A stretch of 64,000 nucleotides of DNA from Comamonadaceae bacterium PBBC1 (GTDB lineage: Bacteria > Pseudomonadota > Gammaproteobacteria > Burkholderiales > Burkholderiaceae_C): the NCBI GenBank assembly GCA_002256145.1, contig NKIP01000003.1, forward strand, positions 124,001-188,000. The letters are read 5' to 3'. The first letter of the stretch is position 1. Every line of letters starts with the position of its first letter. Below are positions 25,864 through 33,046 of the stretch, piece after piece. Below the pieces are notes generated by a model. The model saw only the letters and a list, made by a program, of their open reading frames with translations. It made no database searches and was not told the origin of the DNA. Both the position numbers and the translations under genes were made by a program.

Positions 25864-26534
25864 CGTTCCCCGTCCTTGAGCTGGACCAGCCGATAACCCA
25901 GGCCGCGCACGGTCTCGATGTTCAGCGTGGGCAGCTTCTTGCGCAAACGCCCGACAAACACCTCGATGGTGTTGGAGTCGCGGTCAAAGTCTTGCGCGTA
26001 AATGTGCGCGATCAGTTCGCTGCGCGAGACCACCGCCTCGGGGCGGTGCATCAGGTAGTCCAGCACTTTGTATTCGTGGCTGGTCAATTGCACGGTCTGG
26101 CCCATGGCGGTCACGCGGCCGCTGCGGGTGTCCAGCGCCACCTCGCCATGGCGCAGCACCGCAGAGGCCACCCCATGGGCCCGCCGGATCAAGGCGCGAA
26201 CGCGGGCCAGCAACTCTTCCATGTGAAAGGGCTTGGTCAGGTAATCGTCGGCCCCGGCATCGATGCCCGAGACCTTGTCATGCCAGTTGTCACGCGCCGT
26301 CAAAATCAGCACCGGCATGCTGTGGCCTTGGTCGCGCCAGCGCTTGAGCACGGTCAAGCCATCCATCAGCGGCAAGCCCAAATCCAGCACCACGGCGTCA
26401 AACGCTTCGGTTTCGCCCAAAAAATGGGCATCTCGCCCGTTGTCAGCGGGCACCACCACATAACCGGCCTCGGCCAGACCTGAGCGCAACTGCTCACGCA
26501 AGGTGGGTTCGTCTTCTACCAACAAGATGCGCAT
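25860..26534 (-). CDS. OmpR-family response regulator, QseB-like
   Basis: 224 residues: receiver domain with phospho-acceptor Asp51 (VVLDLGLPLMDG), conserved Thr and Lys (ILTARDNWHDKVSG, DDYLTKPFHMEEL), and a winged-helix output domain (HEYKVLDYLMHRPEAVVSRS, FVGRLRKKLP). Translationally coupled to the kinase gene. The PepSY gene ends nine bases upstream. Likely target is the divergent SHP operon; a direct-repeat binding site was not identified. Confidence 0.92.
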   Translation of the reverse strand: MRILLVEDEPTLREQLRSGLAEAGYVVVPADNGRDAHFLGETEAFDAVVLDLGLPLMDGLTVLKRWRDQGHSMPVLILTARDNWHDKVSGIDAGADDYLTKPFHMEELLARVRALIRRAHGVASAVLRHGEVALDTRSGRVTAMGQTVQLTSHEYKVLDYLMHRPEAVVSRSELIAHIYAQDFDRDSNTIEVFVGRLRKKLPTLNIETVRGLGYRLVQLKDGER

Positions 26535-26543
26535 GGGGGGGTC

Positions 26544-26891
26544 TCAGCGTGTTTTTTGCTCAAGCAAGGCACCCGTGCGGGCATCGATCTTGAGCTTGCT
26601 CAAACGGCCATCGGGCTTGAGCAATTTGATTTCGTACTGCCATTGCCGGTCGCGGCTTTCCAGCTCCACCTCAAGCACTTGCCCGGGATGGTCCCGCTCG
26701 ATGTTGGCCAACACCTTGGACAGGGGCATGACCTGCCCGGACTGCACGGCTTGCCGGGCGCGTTCGTGGTCGCCCTTGTCGCTGGCCCCTGCGCCGCCAT
26801 GCCAGCCCAAGGCAGACACGGCCAGCAGGGCGCAGATGGCCTGGGGCCTCAAAGCAAGCGGCAAGCAGGCGCAGTGGGAGGTGTTTTTCAC
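26544..26891 (-). CDS. PepSY-domain periplasmic protein
   Basis: 115 residues if it starts at the GTG 26891, chosen because it opens a signal peptide (VKNTSHCACLPLALRPQAIC through GGAGAS). The rest is a single PepSY domain (MPLSKVLANIERDHPGQVLE, DRQWQYEIKLLKPDGRLSKL, DARTGALL). Such small PepSY proteins are often encoded beside QseBC/PhoPQ-type systems and heme-protein operons and may modulate the sensor. The start is uncertain: no good ribosome-binding site, and the open frame extends 43 residues further upstream. Confidence 0.75.
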   Translation of the reverse strand: MKNTSHCACLPLALRPQAICALLAVSALGWHGGAGASDKGDHERARQAVQSGQVMPLSKVLANIERDHPGQVLEVELESRDRQWQYEIKLLKPDGRLSKLKIDARTGALLEQKTR

Positions 26892-27010
26892 AGCGCCATT
26901 GTCCCGCACGAAAGCTGAACAGACCCTGAACAAAGGCTTCAGCTGCCGTTCAAGTGGGGATTCACACAATGCAGCCATTCGCTCACAGAACCCCTGAAAG
27001 GAGAACTCCC

Positions 27011-27454
27011 ATGCGCCCATTAACTCATTCGTCCCTTCCGTCCTGGCTTCCCACCCGCTTGTGGTCGTTGGCTGTTTTGTGCGCTGCCCAAAGCCTGCTT
27101 TTGCCGGGAGCCCAAGCCGCCGACACCACCCCTGCCCAGCAACTGAGCCACTGGACAGCGCAAGCGGGTGCCCCGGCCCAGGCCGATCGGGGCGAGGCCT
27201 TTTTCAAGCAACGCCACGGCGGCGAATGGTCTTGCGCCTCGTGCCACGGCACACCGCCCACCGCGCAGGGCAAGCACGCCAGCACCGGCAAAAGCATCGA
27301 GCCTCTGGCCCCGGCCTTCAATGCCAAAGCCTTCACCGACACGGCCAAAACCGACAAATGGTTCAAACGCAACTGCAAAGACGTGCTCAGCCGCGAATGC
27401 AGCGCCCAGGAAAAAGCCGATGTGCTGGCTTACCTGACCCGCATCAAACCCTGA
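27011..27454 (+). CDS. shp: sphaeroides-heme-protein-like cytochrome c (SHP; DUF1924)
   Basis: 147 residues from the ATG at 27011 (ribosome-binding site AAAGGAGAAC). Signal peptide ends at AQA; mature part resembles Rhodobacter SHP: TPAQQLSHWTAQAGAPA, heme motif CASCH, IEPLAPAFN, then KRNCKDVLSRECSAQEKADV. SHP is a high-spin monoheme cytochrome that binds O2, NO and other small ligands, with an Asn as the displaceable axial ligand; the Asn of KRNC is the candidate, and the two cysteines in RNC and REC match its disulfide. Followed by DHC and cytochrome b561, the known SHP gene order. Confidence 0.85.
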   Translation: MRPLTHSSLPSWLPTRLWSLAVLCAAQSLLLPGAQAADTTPAQQLSHWTAQAGAPAQADRGEAFFKQRHGGEWSCASCHGTPPTAQGKHASTGKSIEPLAPAFNAKAFTDTAKTDKWFKRNCKDVLSRECSAQEKADVLAYLTRIKP

Positions 27455-27470
27455 AACCCCCACGGATCGC

Positions 27471-28046
27471 ATGATGGAAACAAAACCCATGAACCCGCAC
27501 TTGAAAACCACACCGTCCAAACACGGGGCTCACCCCGTCGCGCCGACTTGGGTGCTGCGCACCCTGGCTGGCGTCTTGCTGATCAGCTTGGGCTTGACCG
27601 CCGCACACGCCGACGGCTCGCGCATGCCCGCCAAAATTTTGCCCTCTTACACCGCCGAGTGCGCCGCTTGCCACACCGCCTACCCGCCCGGCATGTTGCC
27701 CGCACGGTCTTGGCAACGCGTCATGAAAGGGCTGGACCAGCACTACGGCAGCGACGCCTCCCTGGACGCCAAAACCGTGACCGAAATCGGCCAGTGGCTG
27801 CAAACCCATGCGGGCACCTACAAGCGCGTGGCCGAAGAGCCGCCGCAAGACCGTCTGACCCGCTCGGCCTGGTTCGAGCGCAAGCACCGCCAGATCGACA
27901 AGGCCGTCTGGCAGCTGCCCAGCGTCAAGTCAGCCGCCAACTGCGCCGCCTGCCACACCGGCACCGAACGCGGCATGTTCGACGACCACAACTTAAAACG
28001 CCCGGCCGGCCTGAGCGCCTCGCAAAGCCGCGCCTGGAACGACTGA
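27471..28046 (+). CDS. dhc: diheme cytochrome c (DHC), SHP partner
   Basis: 191 residues with an N-terminal signal (TWVLRTLAGVLLISLGLTAA, cleavage near AHA) and two heme motifs, CAACH in ECAACHTAYPPGML and in NCAACHTGTERGMF. The spacing and the ARSWQRVMKGLDQHYGSDASL segment fit the DHC family, which reduces SHP. An alternative ATG at 27489 has a better ribosome-binding site (GGAAAC). Lies 16 bases after the SHP gene and 12 before cytochrome b561. Confidence 0.9.
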   Translation: MMETKPMNPHLKTTPSKHGAHPVAPTWVLRTLAGVLLISLGLTAAHADGSRMPAKILPSYTAECAACHTAYPPGMLPARSWQRVMKGLDQHYGSDASLDAKTVTEIGQWLQTHAGTYKRVAEEPPQDRLTRSAWFERKHRQIDKAVWQLPSVKSAANCAACHTGTERGMFDDHNLKRPAGLSASQSRAWND

Positions 28047-28058
28047 AGAAAGCCCCAC

Positions 28059-28835
28059 ATGACCCACAACATGCCCTTGTCTCCTGCAGCCCCGTCTGGT
28101 GAACCGACGCGCGCATCGCCTGCGCCCTTGGCCAGCCCGTCTGCACCCACCAACGCCACACCTCAAATGGCCGTGAGCCCCCCACCCAGCCGCCTGGTCA
28201 CCGATGCGCCCATGCGCATGTTCCACGCCTTGTTTGCCCTGAGCTTTTGTGGTGCCTACATCACGGCCGACAGCGAGCACTGGCGCTTGGGGCATGTGGT
28301 GCTGGGCTACACCTTGGCCGGCATGCTGGCCTTTCGGCTCGTGTACGGTCTGGTCGGCCCCAGACCGGCGCGGCTGAGCACCTTGTGGCGCAAAAGCAGC
28401 GGCACCTGGGCCTGGCTCCAAACGGTCAAAGCTGCGCTGTCTCAAGGCGGCAGTTGGCAAACTGTGGCCTGGCGACAAGGCCCGATTTTGCTCATGGCCG
28501 CATCACTGACCAGCTTGTTGATGGTCGTGTTGCCCTTGACCCTGAGCGGTTACGGCACCTTCCACGAATGGGGCGGGGATGTGGGGGTCGAGGTGTTCGA
28601 ATCGCTGCACGAGTTTTTTGGCAATGCCGCCTTGACTCTGGTGATGGCTCACTTGGCGCTGTTGGCCGGACAAAGTTTCTGGCGCAAAAAGAACCTGGCC
28701 TTGCCCATGCTCACCGGACGCATCGAAGGCAAAGGCCCGGACCTGGTGCCCAGCAACCGCGCCTGGCTGGCCGCCCTGTTGTTGCTCAGCGTGCTGGCTT
28801 ATTGGGCTTGGGAGTTTTATCTGAGTCGGCCTTGA
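28059..28835 (+). CDS. cytochrome b561-type membrane protein of the SHP-DHC operon
   Basis: 258 residues. The first 45 are Pro/Ala/Ser-rich and probably disordered, followed by four to five membrane segments with histidines for b heme (RMFHALFALSF, LGHVVLGYTLAG, ESLHEFFGNAALTLVMAHLA). Matches the membrane cytochrome b that delivers quinol electrons to DHC and SHP. The C-terminal segment WLAALLLLSVLAYWAWEFYL anchors the tail. Last gene of the operon; the next gene is convergent. Confidence 0.87.
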   Translation: MTHNMPLSPAAPSGEPTRASPAPLASPSAPTNATPQMAVSPPPSRLVTDAPMRMFHALFALSFCGAYITADSEHWRLGHVVLGYTLAGMLAFRLVYGLVGPRPARLSTLWRKSSGTWAWLQTVKAALSQGGSWQTVAWRQGPILLMAASLTSLLMVVLPLTLSGYGTFHEWGGDVGVEVFESLHEFFGNAALTLVMAHLALLAGQSFWRKKNLALPMLTGRIEGKGPDLVPSNRAWLAALLLLSVLAYWAWEFYLSRP

Positions 28836-28959
28836 TGGTCCGTGACCGACATGGTGTGTGGCCTCAGGGCCACCAAACAGGGTCTGTGTTTCCCGGTCGG
28901 CGCTTGCCCTGCACGCTTTGTGGGTCCAGGTCTGAAGCCACTGAAACCAGGTCCAAGGA

Positions 28960-29928
28960 TCAGTCGATCCTGGCCCCCGAGGCCTTGACCACCTGCGCCA
29001 TGCGCACATAGTCGGCGGCCAGCAGCTTGCCAAAATCGGCGTTGCTCATGTCGCGGGGCTCAATGCCTTGCTTGTCCAAGCGGGCCAACACGGCCGGGTC
29101 TTTGAGCAGCTTGCTGACGGCTGCATGGATGCGGTTGGCTTCGGCGGCCGGCACAGCGGCAGGGCCCAAGAAACCGAACCACGAATCAAACTGGTAACCC
29201 GGCAAGCCGCTCTCGGCAATGGTGGGCAAGTCGGGCAGGTATTTGCTGCGCTGGGGTGAGGTCACGCCCAGCAAGCGGATGCGGCTGTCCTTGACAAATG
29301 ACAGTGCACCGATGCTGGCCGCAATCACCGCTTGGGCGCGACCCGACAGCACTTCGTTGATGGCTTCGCCCGTGGCCTTGAGCGGGATGTGCACCACGTC
29401 CGTGCCCGACAGACCCGTGAAATAGGCCATGGCCAAGTGGGTGGCACTGCCCACACCAGCGCTGGCGTAGTTCATCTTGCCGGGGTTGGCCTTGGCGTGG
29501 CGGATGAATTCGGCCGCGTTTTTGGCGGGCACATCGGGGTGCACCATCAGCACATAGCTGGCGCTGCCAATGTGGGCCAGGGGCGCAAAGTCTTTTTGCG
29601 GGTCATAAGCGAGCTTGGTGTAGAGCGATCCGGCAATGTTGTGGCTGGCCGCTGCGGCCACCATCACCGTGCCATCGGCCTCGGCGCGGGCCACATAGCC
29701 GGTGCCAATCGTGCCGCCCGCGCCTGCGCGGTTTTCCACAATCACCGTTTGGCCCAAGGCAGCGCCCATTTCTTGCGACAAGGCTCGGGCCAGTGTGTCT
29801 TGCACACCCCCCGCAGCGAAAGGCACCACAATGCGCACCGTTTTGGTGGATTGCGCTTGCGCCAGACCCACGGCCGACAGCAAAGCTGTGCCCAAAGTGG
29901 CCGTCAAAATTTCTCGCCGTTGCATCAT
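28960..29928 (-). CDS. Bug/TctC-type substrate-binding protein
   Basis: 322 residues from the ATG at 29928 (AAGGAAAC upstream). Signal peptide RREILTATLGTALLSAVGLA, cleavage near AQA, then KTVRIVVPFAAGG and GAGGTIGTGYVARAEADGTV, the family hallmarks. A periplasmic receptor for an unknown small carboxylate or similar. It follows the ArgE-like gene by 56 bases on the same strand, so its ligand may be an N-acyl amino acid or related compound. No tctA/tctB in the window. Confidence 0.9.
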   Translation of the reverse strand: MMQRREILTATLGTALLSAVGLAQAQSTKTVRIVVPFAAGGVQDTLARALSQEMGAALGQTVIVENRAGAGGTIGTGYVARAEADGTVMVAAAASHNIAGSLYTKLAYDPQKDFAPLAHIGSASYVLMVHPDVPAKNAAEFIRHAKANPGKMNYASAGVGSATHLAMAYFTGLSGTDVVHIPLKATGEAINEVLSGRAQAVIAASIGALSFVKDSRIRLLGVTSPQRSKYLPDLPTIAESGLPGYQFDSWFGFLGPAAVPAAEANRIHAAVSKLLKDPAVLARLDKQGIEPRDMSNADFGKLLAADYVRMAQVVKASGARID

Positions 29929-29984
29929 GAGAGTTTCCTTGTGGGGTTCCGAAAAGTTCAAGCTGTCTAAAAATCAGTCCACGA

Positions 29985-31217
29985 TCAGGCCACACAGACC
30001 TGGTCGGCCAAGCGGCGCATGAAGCGCTCGCACCAGGCCAGCTGCTCCAACGTGACCCATTCGTTGGGCTGGTGCGCCTGCGCGATGTGGCCGGGGCCGC
30101 AGACAATGGTGGGCACACCCGCCTGGTGGAACAGAGCAGCTTCCGTGCCAAACGAGACCTTGCCCGCGCCACTGGCCGGGTCCACCTCGGCGCAGTCAAA
30201 ACACAGCTGCGCGATCTCGCTGTCGGCCGCCGTGGCAAAACCGGGCAACACCGATTTGAGTTCGTGGGTGATGCCTGTGTCCGGCGCGACCGCTTGCATG
30301 GCGGGCACCAGACCCTCGCCAAAGGCCTGGGCCCGTGCAAACAGGTCTTCGGGCGTGTTCATGTGGTGGTGGCGGATTTCCCAAGTCACCTCGCACTGGC
30401 GCGGGATGATGTTGAGCGCGGTGCCACCTGCGATCACACCGGTGTGGATGGTGGTGTGCGGCACATCGTAAATCGGGTCGAAAGGCCCGTTTTGCACCAG
30501 CTCGCGGTGCATGCTTTTCAGGTTCGCCACAAATTCACAAGCAATTTCGACCGCGTTCACACCCAGCGGCGTGAGCGAAGAATGCGCCTCAAAACCGTGC
30601 ACCGTGGTTTTGTACGAATGCTTGCCTTTGTGGGCAATCACCACCTGCATGCCGGTGGGCTCGCCCACGATGCAGCCTGCGGGCTTGAAACCCTGGGCCT
30701 GCATGTCGGCGATCATGCGTCGCACGCCGATGCAGCCGACTTCTTCGTCGTAGCTGAAGGCCAGGTGGATCGGGCGCTTGAGTTTTCTCTTCAGCAGCTC
30801 GGGCACCATCATCAAACAGGTGGCCCCAAAGCTCTTCATGTCGGTCACGCCCCGGCCGTACATCTTGTCGCCTTGGATCACGACTTTGAACGGGTCGGTG
30901 TCCCAGGGCTGGCCGTCCACCGGCACCACATCGGTGTGGCCCGACAGCACCAGGCCGCCCACTTTGGTTTCGCCGTCGTGCGCAGGCAGGGTGGCCCAGA
31001 GGTTGGCTTTTTGCCCGCTGTCGTCGTAGGTGCGGCTGCAAGTGATGCCCAGATCGTTCAAGTAAGCCTCGGTCCAGTCCAGCAAAGCCAGGTTGCTGTC
31101 GCGCGAGACGGTGGCAAAGGCGATCCATTTTTCGATCAGGGGCAAGGCGGTCAGGTCGGCGGCCTGGACGGGCGCTTTTTCGGACGTCAGGGCGGCATGA
31201 GAAACAGGGGCGTTCAT
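29985..31217 (-). CDS. argE: acetylornithine deacetylase (M20 family, ArgE)
   Basis: 410 residues from the ATG at 31217 (GGAG upstream). M20 metallopeptidase residues: first zinc ligand in LSGHTDVVPVDGQPW, GRGVTDMKSFG, catalytic and metal Glu in SYDEEVGCIGVRR, EPTGMQVVIAHKG, and the C-terminal metal His in CGPGHIAQAHQPNEW. The length and the HIAQAHQPNEW ending fit ArgE, which hydrolyses N-acetylornithine in arginine synthesis; related M20 deacylases on other N-acyl amino acids are possible. Operon partner of a Bug receptor. Confidence 0.88.
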   Translation of the reverse strand: MNAPVSHAALTSEKAPVQAADLTALPLIEKWIAFATVSRDSNLALLDWTEAYLNDLGITCSRTYDDSGQKANLWATLPAHDGETKVGGLVLSGHTDVVPVDGQPWDTDPFKVVIQGDKMYGRGVTDMKSFGATCLMMVPELLKRKLKRPIHLAFSYDEEVGCIGVRRMIADMQAQGFKPAGCIVGEPTGMQVVIAHKGKHSYKTTVHGFEAHSSLTPLGVNAVEIACEFVANLKSMHRELVQNGPFDPIYDVPHTTIHTGVIAGGTALNIIPRQCEVTWEIRHHHMNTPEDLFARAQAFGEGLVPAMQAVAPDTGITHELKSVLPGFATAADSEIAQLCFDCAEVDPASGAGKVSFGTEAALFHQAGVPTIVCGPGHIAQAHQPNEWVTLEQLAWCERFMRRLADQVCVA

Positions 31218-31382
31218 GGGAGGACTCCAATCCAAAAATAAAGGGCGCTCAGACCCGATCTGGATTTGATCTTACAGGGCCACCCGGCCGCCAAGACCTG
31301 CGTCCGCGTCACCTTGCCGACATGGCCATGGCGGATGTGGTCCTAAAGTAAGCCGTCATCCACCCCTGAACTTGGAGCTTTC

Positions 31383-31700
31383 ATGGCCATTTACGAACTG
31401 CGCACCTATTCTGTCATCGTCGGGAAAATGCCCGAAATCGTGTCGCATTACAAAAACGAAGGCTGGCCTGTGCTGGCCAAGCACCCCCAAAAACTGGTGG
31501 GTTATTTCACCGGCGACGTGGGTGCGCTGAACCAACTCATCCACGTCTGGAAATTTGACGACGACAACGACCGCCGCGCTTTTTGGGCCGGTGTGTACGG
31601 CGACGCCGAATTCATGGCTTTTGCGGCCAAGATTCGCCCTCTGATTCACGAACAGACAAACAAGCTGATGCTGTCCGCGCCCTGGGGCCCACAGCCCTGA
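31383..31700 (+). CDS. NIPSNAP family protein
   Basis: 105 residues beginning MAIYELRTYSVIVGKMPEIV, the NIPSNAP signature of a ferredoxin-like alpha/beta fold, with HVWKFDDDNDR in the middle. GGAG lies eight bases upstream of the ATG. Cytoplasmic, no catalytic motif; bacterial members occur in catabolic clusters but their role is unknown. Single gene between an ArgE unit and a convergent lipoprotein. Confidence 0.88.
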   Translation: MAIYELRTYSVIVGKMPEIVSHYKNEGWPVLAKHPQKLVGYFTGDVGALNQLIHVWKFDDDNDRRAFWAGVYGDAEFMAFAAKIRPLIHEQTNKLMLSAPWGPQP

Positions 31701-31733
31701 GCACCCCGCAACGGGGCCTTGCATGCCCCGCGC

Positions 31734-32099
31734 TCAAGGCGGGGCCAGTTTGATCCAGGGCAAGTCTGCTGCGTGGCGTGACCAGATGCTTTCGGCCGGG
31801 TAAATGACCCGGTCGCCCACCTTGAAAAAACCGTTCTTTTGCGCATCGTTTTGGAGTTTGACCCGTCTGGACGGGCTCTCCTGAACGATGAGCATTTGGC
31901 CTGGCCGCTGATTCAAAGCGCAGCCCAGTTGCAAGCCCTGGTATTCGCCACGAGCCCCTCGAACAGGGGCCGGGTCTTGGTCACACACCATGATGTCGGT
32001 GATGGACTGGATTTCGGCGCCCGCCATCGGGGCGGACCCTGTGGCGCAGCCCGTCAAGAACAAACCCAAGAGGGTGGGTACAGTCAACAACAAACGCAT
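31734..32099 (-). CDS. small lipoprotein of unknown function
   Basis: 121 residues. Clear lipoprotein signal MRLLLTVPTLLGLFLTGC with lipobox LTGC. The mature part has two further cysteines (MVCDQDPAPVRG, LGCALNQRPGQ), which may form a disulfide, and strands such as MLIVQESPSRRVKL and GFFKVGDRVIYP. Similar in plan to small outer-membrane-attached proteins of Comamonadaceae, but I do not recognise a family. Ends close to the NIPSNAP gene (convergent). Confidence 0.75.
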   Translation of the reverse strand: MRLLLTVPTLLGLFLTGCATGSAPMAGAEIQSITDIMVCDQDPAPVRGARGEYQGLQLGCALNQRPGQMLIVQESPSRRVKLQNDAQKNGFFKVGDRVIYPAESIWSRHAADLPWIKLAPP

Positions 32100-32246
32100 G
32101 GGTGGTCAGATAAATCCAAAGTGCTCTATTTTATTTATCAATTCATGCCAACAAAACAATCACACGAGTGATTAAAAAGTAAATTTTGTTAAAACTTGTA
32201 GCCTGACTCGGCACCCGGGCACCCAGTCAGCACCCCGCCCAACGGT
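32100..32246. promoter_or_regulatory. AT-rich promoter region of the lipoprotein gene with a palindrome
   Basis: 147 bases, much more AT-rich than the surroundings, between the lipoprotein start and the SDR stop. Contains the inverted repeat AATCAC-N4-GTGATT (32158-32173). Likely holds the lipoprotein promoter; the palindrome could be an operator. No gene seen. Confidence 0.4.
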
Positions 32247-32966
32247 TCATTGAATCAGGTAACCACCGTCCACAGGCAAGACCACGCCCGTGACAAAACG
32301 TGCGGCCGGGCTGGCCAAAAACAGCACCGGATCGGCCACGTCTTCGGGCTGGCCCCAGCGGCCCATGGGCGTGCGGCCCACAATTTGGGCGTTGCGTGCC
32401 GGGTCGTCCTGCAAGGCTTGGGTCAAGGGCGTCGCGATCCAGCCCGGGGCCACGGCGTTCACCCGGATGCCGTCGGCCGCATAGGCGATGGCGAGCGACT
32501 TGGTCAGTTGCGCCACACCGCCCTTGCTGGCGCTGTAGCCTGGCGTGAGGCCACCCCCAAAAAAACTCAGCATGGAAGCGGTGTTGACGATGCAGCCTTG
32601 GCGTGCCTTGAGGCCTGCACGCGCCGCAGCGCACACCCGCATGGTGCCGTTGAGGTTGATGTCGACGGTTTGGGCAAACACCTCGGGGTCGTGCTCGGCG
32701 TTGCGCTGGATGATGCCGGCGCAGTTGACCAACACATCGAGCGCGGTGTATTCACCCAGATGTGCCCGCACATGCTCTGCGTGACGCACGTCCATCACAT
32801 GGAAAGCGATCAGGCGGTTGGCGGGCAAAGCCTGAGCAGCTTCCACTTCGGCCTTGGTGGCCCCCGTGGCGGTGACACTGGCCCCCGTGGCCGCAAAAGC
32901 CCGTGCAATGGCTGCGCCAATGCCGCTGGTGCCGCCGGTGATGAAGACTTGGCGTTCTTTGTCCAT
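32247..32966 (-). CDS. SDR family oxidoreductase (complete catalytic site)
   Basis: 239 residues from the ATG at 32966 (GGGAGA upstream). NAD(P) motif TGGTSGIG, NCAG, and intact catalytic residues Ser in VNTASMLSFF and Tyr/Lys in PGYSASKGG. C-terminal TGVVLPVDGGYLIQ is standard. Probably an NAD(P)-dependent alcohol/ketone dehydrogenase. It lies 80 bases downstream of the reductive-dehalogenase-like gene on the same strand and may be cotranscribed with it. Substrate unknown. Confidence 0.88.
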   Translation of the reverse strand: MDKERQVFITGGTSGIGAAIARAFAATGASVTATGATKAEVEAAQALPANRLIAFHVMDVRHAEHVRAHLGEYTALDVLVNCAGIIQRNAEHDPEVFAQTVDINLNGTMRVCAAARAGLKARQGCIVNTASMLSFFGGGLTPGYSASKGGVAQLTKSLAIAYAADGIRVNAVAPGWIATPLTQALQDDPARNAQIVGRTPMGRWGQPEDVADPVLFLASPAARFVTGVVLPVDGGYLIQ

Positions 32967-33046
32967 ATGATTTCTCCCTGTTGTTGATGTGTTGCAGACA
33001 CGGTGCAAATCGCCTCGGCCTCGACCGGATTCAAGCGATCCCCTCT

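Noticed and set aside
31218-31382. Further regulatory element upstream of argE and the NIPSNAP gene
   Set aside because: The 165-base divergent spacer holds no inverted repeat or recognisable promoter good enough to report.
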